64,000 bases of DNA from an uncultured Alphaproteobacteria bacterium (GTDB lineage Bacteria > Pseudomonadota > Alphaproteobacteria > Micavibrionales > CSBR16-224): NCBI GenBank assembly GCA_950054485.1, contig CATLPD010000001.1:124001-188000 (forward strand), read 5' to 3'. How positions within the stretch are numbered: the stretch's first letter is position 1; every line of letters begins with the position of its first letter. The notes below the pieces were generated by a model. It saw only the letters and a program-made list of their open reading frames with translations, was not told the DNA's origin and did not search any database. Shown here piece by piece: positions 18,629 to 28,608 of this stretch. Position numbers and translations under genes: made by a program.

Positions 18629-21445
18629 TTAATAAAAATCCTTAACAATCGAAACGGCATCTGCCAGACCGATGCGTTCAATTTCAACACCCTCAGGAAA
18701 GGCACTGCACAGGCGTGTCGGCAAACTGGGATCGAGCATAATAAACAAACCGCGGTCATTGACTGATCGCACCAAACGGCCATAGGCCTGTTTCAGGCGC
18801 GCGCGTGTCAGCAAATCATCATAGCCCCGCCCGAATTCGGCGCGGCGGGCCTTGTGCAGAATATCAGGCCGTGGCCACGGCACGCGGTCGAATACGATCA
18901 TCCTGAGCGAATGGCCCGGCACATCCATACCATCGCGCGTGGCATCTGTCCCAAACAATACCGCATCTTCATCATCGCGGAACATATCAATCAGCGTTGA
19001 TACATGCAGCCCGTCCAGATGCTGGGCATAAATCGAATAGCCCGCCTGCTCCATATCGCCCGCGATCCTCTTATAGATATCTTTTTGACGACGGATTGAT
19101 GTAAAGAGGTTCAAGGTTCCCCCGCCTGCCGCGAAGTTTAACGCACGATAAGCGGCCGCAACCTGCTTGACGTCATTTTTCGGCACATCGCGCACAACCA
19201 GAATACGGGTATTATCGGCATAATTAAACGGCGATGTTTTCTGCGTTCGCGTTGGCGGGTTATCGATATGCGACAGTAAACTCAGGCCTGTGCGGTTTTC
19301 CGCGACCTGCCAGTCGGATTCATCATCGCCCGAATTATCCCGCAGCGATGCGGATGTCATGACGACACCATGCGCAAAGGGTTTAATCGTCTGGGCAAAA
19401 GGCACTGTCGGGTCCACCCAATGGCGGAACATGCCGACATCGTAATCGCGCCCCTCGATCCGGTCGACGCCGAACCAGTCAACGAATTGTTCTGGTGTTT
19501 TATCATTCAGCGTTTGCAGCATTTTGATCCAGCCGTCAATCATATGTGACGTGCGGCGTTTTAAGCTGTTCGTCACACTTTCGATGCGCTGGCGCTCCTC
19601 GGTCGACATCAGTTCAAACTCGTCCGTGTCTTCCAAACGTGCGCGAAGGCGTTTGATCAAAGCCTCCATCGGGCGTTTCAGATCATTTAGTTTCAAAGAC
19701 AGGGCATAGGCAGCCTCGAACAATCCCGTGTTTAACGGATGCACCGGCGTTTCAATGGAATAGGGCGCATCTTTGTCATCGGCGCGGGCATAGACCTGCT
19801 CACGCAAGGCGGCCAGAAACTTTTCGGTCACACCGCGCGGTTTTTCATCACGCAGGCGTTGCCGCCAGCCCTGACCCGGCAAGCTGCGGGCGCATTCCTG
19901 AATATCTTCCAAAAGGGCCTTGCCATCGTCATCATCCGACAACAGCTCCTCGACACGGCGAGACAATCCGCGGGAACGCGATCTACTCCCGCCTTCCGAT
20001 CCTAAGATCCAGCGGCGCAAATCGGCGGTTTCGACACCAGACAAGTGAACGGCAAAGGCGCTGTCGGCAGCCTCGAACACATGGTGTCCTTCATCAAAAA
20101 TATAGCGGCTGGGCAATTGGTCGGCTTCGGTTGCAAGGGCCGCCTGTATCATCACCAACGCATGGTTTGCGATTACGATATCGGCGCGTTTTGCACGGCG
20201 TTTCGACTTCTCGATAAAGCATTTCGAATAATGATTGCAGGCCCCGTAAATACATTCGCCCCTGCGGTCGGAAAGGCCGTATGTGCGACCCCATCCCAGC
20301 AAACTGACCAACCAGCCGGGGAAATCACCCCCTGTTAAATCACCATCGCGTGTCACCGCCGCCCAGCGCGACATCAAACCGACAGCAACGGCATTTTGCA
20401 CATTATGCTGCAACGATGGGCTGTTAATCGCGTCTTCCAGATTTAACAGGCACAGATAATTTTCACGGCCCTTTCGCACAACGACTTTGCGCTGCTTGTA
20501 TGATGGATCGGTGTAAAGACGGTCAAGCTCCTGATCAATCTGGCGCTGCAGGTTACGGGTATAGGTTGAAACCCAGACCGTGCCCTCGTTCTTTTCGGCC
20601 CAGACCGTAGCGGGCGACAAATAGCCCAGCGTTTTTCCGATCCCCGTTCCGGCCTCGGCAATCACGGTATGGGGCTGTTCCTCGGTTTGCATTGGTCCAA
20701 ATGCTTTTGAAAGATCGCGCGCGTATTCAATCTGCGGTGCGCGTGGGCTTTGCCCTTTTTTATCGAGCAATTCATGCAAGCGGCCTTCTGCCTCATCGAT
20801 ACTGACAGCGTTATGCGCAGGCGGCGCCTCGGGTACGCCTTCGACCCATTCAGATAACCTGTGCCATATTTGCACGCCGGCGCGGGCCATTGATTCCCGC
20901 TCGGGCCCGTTCGGCGCGCCCAGCGCATGCAAAACAGGCCGGGCCCATGGCCAACCCTGATTATTTTCAAAACCCTTTTGCCCCATCGCCATAATCCATG
21001 CGGCTGCCACGGGATCGGATTTGTGATCTTCATTTTTCATCTCGATCAGATCTTGAAGTAAATCACGGACCAGATTCAATAGGACAACAGGGTCGCCTTC
21101 GGCCCCCTCAGGAATAAAAAGCCCAAGCGTACGCGCAAGACCCGCAGGGGTCGGTAGTGTAAATTTACCGGGATGAACAAAGGCAAATAACTCCAACACG
21201 TCATAGGCCAGAAACGGTTCGATCCCCAATTTTTGAGCCATGAAAGGCGCATGGCAAACAATCGGCATGTCTTGCATAATTGCATTTGAGAATTCTTCAC
21301 CATTATTCAGCGTTTTCAGCTCGCCGTCCGGGGACAGCCATTGCACACGCCCCGCTGACAGAACGCAGACCGGTGCATCCGGCAAAACCATTGTTTTATC
21401 GGAAATTTCCTTTTGTGTATTGGGGGCAACAGCCTGTTGGGTCAT
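18629..21445 (-). CDS. DinG/Rad3-like ATP-dependent DNA helicase
   Basis: This is a superfamily 2 helicase of the XPD/DinG type, 938 residues. After an N-terminal region of about 230 residues come the Walker A (AEAGTGIGKTLGY) and, later, the DEAH-type box (FDEGHHVFEAADSAF). Four Cys in between (NYLCLLN, GECIYGACNHYSKC) look like ligands of the family's iron-sulfur cluster. Motifs V-VI are LFGTDATRDGMDVPG and RLKQAYGRLVRS. The N-terminal part is not the exonuclease found in some Gram-positive DinG proteins. A near-match LexA box and a palindrome overlap its 5' end, consistent with an SOS link. Confidence 0.9.
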   Translation of the reverse strand: MTQQAVAPNTQKEISDKTMVLPDAPVCVLSAGRVQWLSPDGELKTLNNGEEFSNAIMQDMPIVCHAPFMAQKLGIEPFLAYDVLELFAFVHPGKFTLPTPAGLARTLGLFIPEGAEGDPVVLLNLVRDLLQDLIEMKNEDHKSDPVAAAWIMAMGQKGFENNQGWPWARPVLHALGAPNGPERESMARAGVQIWHRLSEWVEGVPEAPPAHNAVSIDEAEGRLHELLDKKGQSPRAPQIEYARDLSKAFGPMQTEEQPHTVIAEAGTGIGKTLGYLSPATVWAEKNEGTVWVSTYTRNLQRQIDQELDRLYTDPSYKQRKVVVRKGRENYLCLLNLEDAINSPSLQHNVQNAVAVGLMSRWAAVTRDGDLTGGDFPGWLVSLLGWGRTYGLSDRRGECIYGACNHYSKCFIEKSKRRAKRADIVIANHALVMIQAALATEADQLPSRYIFDEGHHVFEAADSAFAVHLSGVETADLRRWILGSEGGSRSRSRGLSRRVEELLSDDDDGKALLEDIQECARSLPGQGWRQRLRDEKPRGVTEKFLAALREQVYARADDKDAPYSIETPVHPLNTGLFEAAYALSLKLNDLKRPMEALIKRLRARLEDTDEFELMSTEERQRIESVTNSLKRRTSHMIDGWIKMLQTLNDKTPEQFVDWFGVDRIEGRDYDVGMFRHWVDPTVPFAQTIKPFAHGVVMTSASLRDNSGDDESDWQVAENRTGLSLLSHIDNPPTRTQKTSPFNYADNTRILVVRDVPKNDVKQVAAAYRALNFAAGGGTLNLFTSIRRQKDIYKRIAGDMEQAGYSIYAQHLDGLHVSTLIDMFRDDEDAVLFGTDATRDGMDVPGHSLRMIVFDRVPWPRPDILHKARRAEFGRGYDDLLTRARLKQAYGRLVRSVNDRGLFIMLDPSLPTRLCSAFPEGVEIERIGLADAVSIVKDFY

Positions 21446-21457
21446 ATTTTAAAATAT
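21444..21457. promoter_or_regulatory. 14-bp palindrome overlapping the helicase start codon
   Basis: ATATTTTAAAATAT is perfect and includes the first two bases of the minus-strand start codon. There is no ribosome site before this ATG, so the transcript may be nearly leaderless. Confidence 0.3.
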
Positions 21458-21481
21458 AGACCAGAGAGTCATGTAAGGCCA

Positions 21482-21496
21482 GAACAAAACGTGAAA
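21482..21496 (-). promoter_or_regulatory. Degenerate LexA box upstream of the helicase
   Basis: The plus strand reads GAAC-N7-GAAA, one base off the alphaproteobacterial LexA site GAAC-N7-GAAC, 37 bases before the helicase start. E. coli dinG is a LexA target, which makes the site plausible. Confidence 0.3.
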
Positions 21497-22096
21497 TTAA
21501 AGACCAAATCCACCCGGTTTCGGACTATTCTTTTTCTGTCCGGTTGATAGATCAATAATATTTTCGGCGTTCTTTTCTCGATCCTTTGTCGGGTACGCGG
21601 TCATGATAAGCAGAGCCTCGCCTGTTGGCTGGTCATTTTTATCCGCAACTTTCAAATAAGCTGAAAGATCCTTGCCAAAATCCAGTAGCTTTTCTTTTTT
21701 GGCTTCCAACTTGCGGCGTTTTTTCTTATCGCTTGGCGAAAGGTATTTAAGCTTGTCAGATGTTTCAATCAGCTTTGCTTCTAAATCTCTGTAAAAGTCA
21801 TGCGCCCATTGCGCACCATAAAGACGCTGACCGGCCTTTGTTCTTTTAATCAGTTCTTTTTGCGCCGCCATATCTTCAGCAAAAGAACCCAGCGTTATAA
21901 TACCACCTGCACCGCCCGCCATAACTAGGGCGAAGGTTAAACCACCATCAACGAAAGCCATAGGCGCTGCCAAAGCTGCCGTTAGGCCAGTGGTCAGCTT
22001 GCCGGCCTTAACAGAATTGTTAAATTTTTTGGACAGGAATTTGCGCGCTTTGCGCTCTTGTTTTTCTGCTTCTGTTCTTTTCTTTTTTCCGAACAT
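21497..22096 (-). CDS. Family B membrane protein, copy 1 (unknown function)
   Basis: I do not recognise this family. The 199-residue product has a very basic start (MFGKKKRTEAEKQERKARKF), two adjacent hydrophobic segments (about 35-50 and 52-75) joined at the motif FVDGG, and a charged helical region with RKLEAKKEKLLDFGKDLSAYLKV. A Pro/Gly-rich tail ends the protein. The N-terminus is nearly identical to copy 3 (22680). The hydrophobic hairpin suggests membrane anchoring with most of the protein in the cytoplasm. It is the last of three tandem genes, 9 bases after copy 2. Confidence 0.83.
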   Translation of the reverse strand: MFGKKKRTEAEKQERKARKFLSKKFNNSVKAGKLTTGLTAALAAPMAFVDGGLTFALVMAGGAGGIITLGSFAEDMAAQKELIKRTKAGQRLYGAQWAHDFYRDLEAKLIETSDKLKYLSPSDKKKRRKLEAKKEKLLDFGKDLSAYLKVADKNDQPTGEALLIMTAYPTKDREKNAENIIDLSTGQKKNSPKPGGFGL

Positions 22097-22105
22097 GTCT
22101 ACTCC

Positions 22106-22678
22106 TTATAGGCCGAATGATTTTGGCGATACATCATCGCCTGGTTTTGCAGGATTAATGCGTGCGTTATAATCTTCTTTCTCGTCACCCGTTAATGGAC
22201 GCTTCAGATACAAAACGGGTGCTCCCGTCGGTTCGCCATCTTTGTCCACCACAATTAAAAACTCTGCAAGGTCACGTGCTGTATCCAGCAGCTTCTCTTT
22301 CTTTTCTTCAAGTTTTTTATATCTTTTCGGCTTTTCTTCATACATATTCATCGCTGCATATGTCAGCAGCAATTGTTCCTGCAGTTTTTCATGCATTTCA
22401 ATTGCCCAGCCCTGTCCATGTAAACGTTGATTTGCATCAGATGTACTGACGCGGGCCTTCATGTTTTTACTGTCATTGGCATATCCGATACCGCCATATA
22501 ATAATGTTGTGCCGCCTATCATTGTAAGAGCCAATGTTATGCCCCCATCAACAAAAACCATCGGCAACACCATCGCAGAACTTAATCCGGCACCAAAACC
22601 GCCAAAAGAAGCTGCGCTGTTAAATTTCTTCATCAGAAATTTTCTTTTTTTCTTATCGCTTTTATCTTTTTTAGCCAT
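22106..22678 (-). CDS. Family B membrane protein, copy 2 (unknown function)
   Basis: The product is about 190 residues from the ATG at 22678, which has GGGGA 6 bases before it and lies one base after the stop of copy 3; the longer open frame upstream runs inside copy 3 and is rejected. It has a Lys-rich start (MAKKDKSDKKKRKFLMKKF), the hydrophobic pair around FVDGGITLAL, the helix YKKLEEKKEKLLDTARDLAEFLIVVD and the motif PTGAPVLYL. It shares the layout of its neighbours but has diverged in the tail (DDVSPKSFGL). Function unknown. Confidence 0.83.
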   Translation of the reverse strand: MAKKDKSDKKKRKFLMKKFNSAASFGGFGAGLSSAMVLPMVFVDGGITLALTMIGGTTLLYGGIGYANDSKNMKARVSTSDANQRLHGQGWAIEMHEKLQEQLLLTYAAMNMYEEKPKRYKKLEEKKEKLLDTARDLAEFLIVVDKDGEPTGAPVLYLKRPLTGDEKEDYNARINPAKPGDDVSPKSFGL

Positions 22679-22679
22679 T

Positions 22680-23273
22680 TTATTTCCCCTGCCCTGGTGG
22701 TTTCGGCGCGTCCTGTTTCTTGGCATCGCGACCCGGATAAACATAAAATTCACGGTCAGCATCGGCATCAGCTGTTACTGTTTTGGTAATATAGGCGACA
22801 GGCTCTTTTGTCGGACGGTTTTTATCGTCAATGACGGTCAAATATTCTTCAAGCCCTGCTGCAATTTCAAGCAGCTTTTCTTTACGCTCTTCAAGTTTGC
22901 GGTATTTCTTACCCGATGCATCGGTAAAATTCATTTTTAAACAGGTTTTAATCAGATCCGCCTGCAGGTCTTCTTGTAATAATTTTGCCCAGCCCTTGGT
23001 GAAAACGCGCTGGTCACAATCTGTTGTATAAAGAACGTCCTCCTGATTTTTGGCATCTATAAATACAGCAAATGGCGTTGCCGTACCCATCATAGCAGAT
23101 GTAATCATCAATGATGCGCCGCCATCGACGAAAGCCAGCGGAACGGCCAATGCCGCAGCACCACCGCCGATAATAGGCAAGCCTTTTGTTGTGCCTTTAA
23201 ATTTATTGGTAAGGAACTTTTTCTTTTTCTGCTCAGCTTTTTCAGCTTCGGTTTTTTTACGTTTTCCGAACAT
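22680..23273 (-). CDS. Family B membrane protein, copy 3 (first gene of operon)
   Basis: This 197-residue protein starts MFGKRKKTEAEKAEQKKKKF, then has hydrophobic segments at about 33-48 and 52-72 around FVDGG, the helix YRKLEERKEKLLEIAAGLEEYLTVID and PTKEPVAYITK. The LTVxD...PxxEPVxY segment is shared with the distant copy at 52376. It contains two Cys not kept in the other copies. It is the first gene behind a clear promoter, with GGGGA before the ATG. The next gene upstream on this strand is nusB, 83 bases away. Confidence 0.83.
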   Translation of the reverse strand: MFGKRKKTEAEKAEQKKKKFLTNKFKGTTKGLPIIGGGAAALAVPLAFVDGGASLMITSAMMGTATPFAVFIDAKNQEDVLYTTDCDQRVFTKGWAKLLQEDLQADLIKTCLKMNFTDASGKKYRKLEERKEKLLEIAAGLEEYLTVIDDKNRPTKEPVAYITKTVTADADADREFYVYPGRDAKKQDAPKPPGQGK

Positions 23274-23305
23274 TGAACTTCCCCGACTATGAAATATGAT
23301 TCCAT

Positions 23306-23334
23306 AACCTAAAGATCAACGCCTAATATGTCAA
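23306..23334 (-). promoter_or_regulatory. Promoter of the family B tandem operon
   Basis: On the minus strand TTGACA and TAGGTT are 17 bases apart, ending 32 bases before the start at 23273. Confidence 0.5.
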
Positions 23335-23356
23335 GGTGAACTTCAGCGAAGCGGTT

Positions 23357-23866
23357 TTACGCGCCGCGCAGGGATTTTGCCAATGTATCCAAAATGGCAT
23401 TAATCATTTTTGGTGCGCCGTCTTCATAAAATGCATGGGCGACATTCATGTAATCACTAATGATAATCGGGGCATCAATATCATGATGCGCCATAACCTC
23501 ATATGTTGCCGCCATTAATATAGCGTTCAAAATCGGCTCGGTCTTTTCCTTATCCTTTTTGGCCAGCTGTGCTGCAATCATCTGGTTCAAATTTTCACGG
23601 CGATCGACAACGCCATAGATTATTTTTTCAAGCAATTCCGGGTCAGCCGGTACGAAAATATCACCATCAAATTCAAAACCGTTTCTATGCTGCAGGAAGT
23701 CACGCATGGCTTCGGTCGGGTTTTGGTCATTCAGATCCGATTGATACAGGACCTGAACGGCCGCCAAACGTGCAGCGGAACGGCGGGCTTTCGCCGATCC
23801 TTCGTTCAGTTTGACGGCGCGGGTTTCTATCGCTTTCGGGGCGGGGGTATATTTTTTCTTATCCAT
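23357..23866 (-). CDS. nusB: Transcription antitermination factor NusB
   Basis: NusB binds boxA RNA with S10 and supports rRNA antitermination. The 169-residue protein has the family's helical pattern: SAARLAAVQVLYQSDL at the start of the fold, then LEKIIYGVVDRRENL, and the C-terminal signature EPILNAILMAATYEVM and APIIISDYMNVAHAFYEDGAPKMINAILD. A basic N-terminal extension of about 28 residues precedes the fold. It lies 31 bases after the Sua5 gene on the same strand. Confidence 0.95.
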   Translation of the reverse strand: MDKKKYTPAPKAIETRAVKLNEGSAKARRSAARLAAVQVLYQSDLNDQNPTEAMRDFLQHRNGFEFDGDIFVPADPELLEKIIYGVVDRRENLNQMIAAQLAKKDKEKTEPILNAILMAATYEVMAHHDIDAPIIISDYMNVAHAFYEDGAPKMINAILDTLAKSLRGA

Positions 23867-23897
23867 GGCCTTTCAATAACACTCCCTGTCCACCCAA

Positions 23898-24893
23898 TCA
23901 AGCGCTTTCCGCGGCGCGGGTCAGGCGATCGTTAATCGCCCTGCCAATTCCCGTATCGGGGATATTCATGACCGCAATGGATGGCGCCTTGATTTGATCC
24001 AAAGCATGCAACATCGAAAACAGGTTTGATGCGCCCTCGGCCAGGTCACCTGTCTCGCTCAGGTTCATATAATGTGAAATCGGCAAGTCGCGCACATGCC
24101 CGCCGCCTTTGATGCCCATAAATTTGACAGACCCAAAAGCCAGTAAAGCTTCGCCTTTTTCGATATCGACAGCATTTAACCGTAATTTCGTTTTCGGGGC
24201 ATAGTGCTTTAACAATTGCCCTGGCGCTGTGGGGGCATCTTCGGTTTTTTGTTTCGTATTATCCTGAACACTTTGTCCAATCAAACGTTCAATTGCATCA
24301 CCCGTGACAAACCCCGCCCGTAAAAGCGCAGGTTGATCGCCCGTCAAATCGATAATGGTTGATTCCAGCCCGACGGCCGACTTGCCACCCGTGACGATGA
24401 CATCAATTTTATCACCCAGCGAAGCGACGACATGTTCGGGTTTCGTCGGGCTAAGCCGACCCGATGCATTCGCACTGGGTGCTGCAACGGGTTGCCCCAA
24501 ATGTTTGATAATATTTCGTGTGACGTCAGACGCCGGCATACGCACGCCAATTGTTTTCAAACCCGCCGTCACATTCGGCGCAATCCCCGCATTGATATTC
24601 AAGGGCAAGATAAACGTCAAAGGCCCCGGCCAATAAGTTTGCGCCAGCAATTCCGCCGTTGGGTTAAATTCTGCAATTTTTCGCGCCATCTGAATATCAC
24701 TGACGTGAACAATCAACGGGTTAAAGTCAGGCCGACCCTTGGCTTTGAATATTTTATCGACAGCGTTTTTATTTGTCGCATCTGCCCCAAGGCCGTAAAC
24801 CGTTTCTGTCGGCAGCGCTGCAATTTGACCGTCAGCCAGCATATCGCCGACCTCGCGAATTGTTTCAGGCGATGGGACTAAAAACCGGCTCAC
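23898..24893 (-). CDS. L-threonylcarbamoyladenylate synthase (Sua5/YrdC type)
   Basis: The enzyme makes threonylcarbamoyl-AMP for the t6A37 tRNA modification. The N-terminal YrdC domain (about 1-200) has LPTETVYGLGADAT, KGRPDFNPLIVHV, YWPGPLTFIL, and VAAPSANASGRLSPT. The C-terminal part (about 220-331) is the extra Sua5 domain with an APGQLLKHYAPKT linker, so this is the long Sua5 form rather than the short TsaC. The start codon is GTG and overlaps the anmK stop by 4 bases, indicating translational coupling. Confidence 0.95.
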   Translation of the reverse strand: MSRFLVPSPETIREVGDMLADGQIAALPTETVYGLGADATNKNAVDKIFKAKGRPDFNPLIVHVSDIQMARKIAEFNPTAELLAQTYWPGPLTFILPLNINAGIAPNVTAGLKTIGVRMPASDVTRNIIKHLGQPVAAPSANASGRLSPTKPEHVVASLGDKIDVIVTGGKSAVGLESTIIDLTGDQPALLRAGFVTGDAIERLIGQSVQDNTKQKTEDAPTAPGQLLKHYAPKTKLRLNAVDIEKGEALLAFGSVKFMGIKGGGHVRDLPISHYMNLSETGDLAEGASNLFSMLHALDQIKAPSIAVMNIPDTGIGRAINDRLTRAAESA

Positions 24894-26032
24894 AGCTCTG
24901 CTTGTGCCGGGACATTTGATGCGGGCTCAAAAATCTCACCGCCTGTCATCGGGTTCGGCACACCTGTCGTCGTCGGGAATGAAATCGGCTCGCCCAGAAA
25001 ACGGCGCACAGCCAGATAACCGAAACATTCGGCTTCCAGCGCATCACCGTCCCAGCCGACAGCCTCGACGGGTTCGACGGGCACATCCAATTTGCGCATC
25101 AGCGCATACATGATGAATTCGTTGTGGCGCCCGCCGCCGCTGATCAGCCAGCGTTTCGGCGAATTCGGAAACAGGGCCAGCGCCTTGACGATCGTGTCCA
25201 CCGTAAAGGCCGTCAATGTTGCCGCACCATCTTCCAGTGACAGGCCTGCCGCCTCGACCTCCTCCCGCACGAAATCAAAATCATTGCGATCCAGCGATTT
25301 TTTATGATCTTTTTTGAAATAGGGATGCTCCAGCCATTTTGTCAAAAGATTGCCGTGCACCTTTCCCTTTTTGGCGATATCGCCATCCTTGTCAAAATTC
25401 TGCCCCGTCTTTTTAAAAATCCAATCATCAATCAGCGCGTTGGCCGGACCTGAATCAAAGGCAAGAATTTCACCCGCCGCGCCAAGATATGTAAGATTGG
25501 CAACACCGCCCAGATTGACAACACCAACGGGCTTTTCCAGTTTTGAAGATCGTGCGTGATGATAAATCGGCGCCAAAGGTGCGCCCTGGCCGCCGGCTTT
25601 GACGTCTGCCGTTCTGAAATCAGCCACGACGGGAATGCCGAATTCGTCAGCCATCATTTGCGCATTACCGATCTGGCATGTAATACCGTTTTCAGGATCA
25701 TGATGCGTTGTGTGGCCGTGGAAACCGATGAAATCGACCTTGTTTTCCGCGATGCCACTTTTGGCCAGCAATTCATAAACTGTCGCATTATGGGCGCGGG
25801 TGATCGTGTCTTCAACTTCTTTCAGGCGAGCCAGATCTTCTGCACCTGATCCTTGGTGAATATTAAACACCGATCCAATCTTGTCGCGCAGGTCGCGCAC
25901 ATAAGGTGTTGTCACCGACATCACAGGTTCAATATATTCATATCCGTCTGTTTTGATCAGTGCCGCATCGACCCCGTCATGGGATGATCCGCTCATTAAT
26001 CCGACCGCTGTATAAATCTGGTTGTCAGGCAT
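24890..26032 (-). CDS. anmK: Anhydro-N-acetylmuramic acid kinase AnmK
   Basis: AnmK phosphorylates and opens 1,6-anhydroMurNAc during cell-wall recycling. The 380-residue protein starts with the ATP-binding [16 protein letters not shown], has [36 protein letters not shown] and LISGGGRHN, all family signatures, plus [12 protein letters not shown]. The length is normal. It is the promoter-proximal gene of the anmK-sua5 pair and is divergent from tyrS, with 55 bases between start codons. Confidence 0.96.
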   Translation of the reverse strand: MPDNQIYTAVGLMSGSSHDGVDAALIKTDGYEYIEPVMSVTTPYVRDLRDKIGSVFNIHQGSGAEDLARLKEVEDTITRAHNATVYELLAKSGIAENKVDFIGFHGHTTHHDPENGITCQIGNAQMMADEFGIPVVADFRTADVKAGGQGAPLAPIYHHARSSKLEKPVGVVNLGGVANLTYLGAAGEILAFDSGPANALIDDWIFKKTGQNFDKDGDIAKKGKVHGNLLTKWLEHPYFKKDHKKSLDRNDFDFVREEVEAAGLSLEDGAATLTAFTVDTIVKALALFPNSPKRWLISGGGRHNEFIMYALMRKLDVPVEPVEAVGWDGDALEAECFGYLAVRRFLGEPISFPTTTGVPNPMTGGEIFEPASNVPAQAEL

Positions 26033-26087
26033 GGTTTTGATCCTTATTATTTTGATTCAAAGTCTAACCCAAATCACCAAGGCTGTC

Positions 26088-27350
26088 ATGGCAAACTTGA
26101 GCACTTTAAAATATAAGTCGGATTTCCTGAATATCATGGAAGAACGCGGATTTATCCACCAATGCACCAACTTCGAGGAGCTGGACAAACTTCTAACCTC
26201 GGGAAAGGTTACCGCCTATCAGGGCATTGATGCCACCGCAAAAAGTCCGCATATCGGAAACCTGCTGCCGCTGACGATGTTGCGTTGGCTCCATAAATGC
26301 GGGCACAATGTCATTACCCTTGTGGGGGGCGGGACAACCAAGGTTGGTGATCCGTCCGGAAAATCTGAATTGCGCCAGATGCGCACCGAAGATGAAATCA
26401 ACGATAATATAAACAGCATCAAAGAGGCGCTGACAGGCTTGTTCGATTATAACGAACGTACAACTATGGTTAATAATGATGATTGGCTCAGCGGTCTTAA
26501 ATATATTGAGTTCCTGCGCGATTATGGCCGTCATTTCAGCGTAAACCGCATGCTGTCAATGGATAGTGTTAAATTGCGTTTAGAGCGCGAACAACCCCTA
26601 TCCTTTATTGAATTCAATTATATGATTTTACAGGCTTACGATTTTGTCGAGCTTTACAAAGAATATGACTGCCGCCTGCAAGTCGGCGGATCTGACCAGT
26701 GGGGCAATATTGTCAATGGCGTTGAATTGGGCCGGCGCACAGAAAATGTCGAATTGTTCGGCCTGACTTGCCCGCTTCTGTTAAATTCAGCAGGCGAGAA
26801 AATGGGAAAAACTGCAAACGGCGCAGTCTGGCTAAAATCCGATATGCTGTCGCCCTATGATTACTGGCAATACTGGCGCAATTGCGATGACGCTGATGTC
26901 GGCAGGCTATTGCGCTATTTCACCGAACTACCAATGGATGAAATCAGACGCTTGGAAAACCTGAAAGGCGCTGAAATCAACGAGGCCAAAAAAGTACTGG
27001 CCGATGAAGCAACCGCCATCATTCACGGCAAGGCCGAGGCTGATAACGCCCGCGAAACCGCCGAAAAAACATTTGAAGAAGGCGGCGCATTATCGGCGGA
27101 TCTTCCCGTCTATGAAATTTCGCGTGATGCATTGGCCGATGGTATTCCTGTCTTTGTTCTGTTCAAAGATTCCGGCCTTGCAGCATCCAGCGGAGAAGCG
27201 CGTCGACTGATCAAAGGCGGCGGCGCACGCCTGAATGACGAGAAAATCGAAAGTGATGACATGGTCATATCCAATCAGGATTTTGATGGGCAGGACACGA
27301 TCAAACTGTCTGCCGGCAAAAAGCGTCACATCCTGTTAAAGGTATCCTAA
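26088..27350 (+). CDS. tyrS: Tyrosyl-tRNA synthetase
   Basis: This class I synthetase charges tRNA-Tyr. The first signature is HIGNLLPL and the second is KMGKTANG, both within the range for bacterial TyrRS. The tyrosine-binding parts [24 protein letters not shown] and [10 protein letters not shown] are present. The C-terminal S4-like RNA-binding domain covers about 355-420 ([17 protein letters not shown]). I use the ATG at 26088, which gives 420 residues and has AAGG before it; the longer frame from 26022 overlaps anmK and adds a hydrophobic leader not seen in the family. It overlaps the end of the next gene by 4 bases, tail to tail. Confidence 0.97.
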   Translation: MANLSTLKYKSDFLNIMEERGFIHQCTNFEELDKLLTSGKVTAYQGIDATAKSPHIGNLLPLTMLRWLHKCGHNVITLVGGGTTKVGDPSGKSELRQMRTEDEINDNINSIKEALTGLFDYNERTTMVNNDDWLSGLKYIEFLRDYGRHFSVNRMLSMDSVKLRLEREQPLSFIEFNYMILQAYDFVELYKEYDCRLQVGGSDQWGNIVNGVELGRRTENVELFGLTCPLLLNSAGEKMGKTANGAVWLKSDMLSPYDYWQYWRNCDDADVGRLLRYFTELPMDEIRRLENLKGAEINEAKKVLADEATAIIHGKAEADNARETAEKTFEEGGALSADLPVYEISRDALADGIPVFVLFKDSGLAASSGEARRLIKGGGARLNDEKIESDDMVISNQDFDGQDTIKLSAGKKRHILLKVS

Positions 27351-28606
27351 AGATTTAGCGGCGTATTTATTTGCACAGGCCGCGCTATCGTATAACGTCC
27401 GGTCTCCGCATAATTTATGCGTGATTGCGCGGCGACCGGGAACCTGTCTTCCACGGTACGGCGCAATAAATCCCTGTTCTGGCTGTAGGGTTTATCCATT
27501 CCGTTTTCGCGTAGATAGATAACAGCATAGTGGCGTATGATTTCAGCCTGCTGTTCAACTGTATAATCTTCAAAAGTTTTATCGGCAGTAAGGTCATAGT
27601 GGTATCTTTGATGGTCCGAGCCCAATGGGTTTTGGGACATGCCGCCTTCTTGCTGCAACTGCCAGATGTGGGTTAGTTCATGCACAAATGCGCCCCACAG
27701 GTCATCATCCTCGACTGTCGCATAATTGTCCCTAAAATATTCGGCCCCATGAAAATGCAGTGAATTATTGATGTTTGTGAAAATATCTGCACCCTCACAC
27801 TTGCGGTTCGAAAAATATTTGCGTGTCTGACTGACATCAATTTCATCACCGAAAATCGCATGCGCCAAATTGGTTTCATCACGCGTAAAAAGCTGCATCG
27901 ATTTCGGCGTGGGCAAAGCCAAACGATAATGAACAGCATTAAAAAATTCGCGTTCGATGGTTCGCATCAAAATATTATCATCTTCGCAATTCGCAATGCC
28001 GTTATGTGATGGGTGCACAAAGCGCTGCGCATAATCCCCCATTATGGCGGCCTGTTGGAAACGGTCGTAACCTGAAAAGCTTTTATCGTAATCCAATGTA
28101 TAAAAATAACGGCTACGCTGATCAATTCTTGCATTTCCAGGCCATTGCATCCCTTCGCGATTTTGTCTTAATAAAACCAGACGCTCTATAAAAACACCTA
28201 ATTGATCGACCTCATCCTCGCGTGCGTAATCTTCGGAGTAATCACGTTCATCAAGGTAAATATAATTGGTATTATTCGCCCAGAATTCGGCGCTGTTGTA
28301 ATCATGAATATCGTTTGCAAAGGCTACAATTCGCACCCCATTGACATTTACCTGCGTTCCTAGAATACCGTGGGCCATTTCGCGTTCGGCACGCGTCAGG
28401 GCGCGGTCGTGAACCGGCAAATATTGTCTGAAACTGTCACTATTAATCCAGTCAATAACATCAAGGCCTGCGCCCTTATCCTCCGCGACAACATCATCCT
28501 GAACGAACGGTTCTGGCATATAAGAGCTGGATGACAGCATTGCTGTGCTGCCCAGTGCGACAGCCCCAAAAATAAGCCTTTTTGATTTTTTCTTGAAATC
28601 TTTCAT
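27347..28606 (-). CDS. Exported HELTH protein, internally duplicated, Vgr-related/DUF4157-like
   Basis: The 419-residue product has a probable signal peptide (basic start, then [18 protein letters not shown]). The C-terminal half (about 238-365) has [18 protein letters not shown], then [10 protein letters not shown] with the HExxH at 309-313, then [20 protein letters not shown]. This pattern matches, from memory, the Vgr-related / DUF4157-type putative zinc peptidases. The N-terminal half (about 68-195) is a second copy of the same domain: [20 protein letters not shown], then [10 protein letters not shown] in place of [10 protein letters not shown], then [20 protein letters not shown]. The N-terminal copy has thus lost all zinc ligands. 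It starts 2 bases after the stop of its paralogue at 28609. Substrate and role unknown. Confidence 0.8.
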   Translation of the reverse strand: MKDFKKKSKRLIFGAVALGSTAMLSSSSYMPEPFVQDDVVAEDKGAGLDVIDWINSDSFRQYLPVHDRALTRAEREMAHGILGTQVNVNGVRIVAFANDIHDYNSAEFWANNTNYIYLDERDYSEDYAREDEVDQLGVFIERLVLLRQNREGMQWPGNARIDQRSRYFYTLDYDKSFSGYDRFQQAAIMGDYAQRFVHPSHNGIANCEDDNILMRTIEREFFNAVHYRLALPTPKSMQLFTRDETNLAHAIFGDEIDVSQTRKYFSNRKCEGADIFTNINNSLHFHGAEYFRDNYATVEDDDLWGAFVHELTHIWQLQQEGGMSQNPLGSDHQRYHYDLTADKTFEDYTVEQQAEIIRHYAVIYLRENGMDKPYSQNRDLLRRTVEDRFPVAAQSRINYAETGRYTIARPVQINTPLNL

Positions 28607-28608
28607 AT

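Noticed and set aside
22679-22768. Longer N-terminus for family B copy 2
   Set aside because: That extension lies inside copy 3 and has no ribosome site, while the ATG at 22678 has GGGGA and a conserved Lys-rich start.
26088-27350. Degenerate HIGH and KMSKS motifs in TyrRS
   Set aside because: HIGN and KMGKT are within normal bacterial TyrRS variation.
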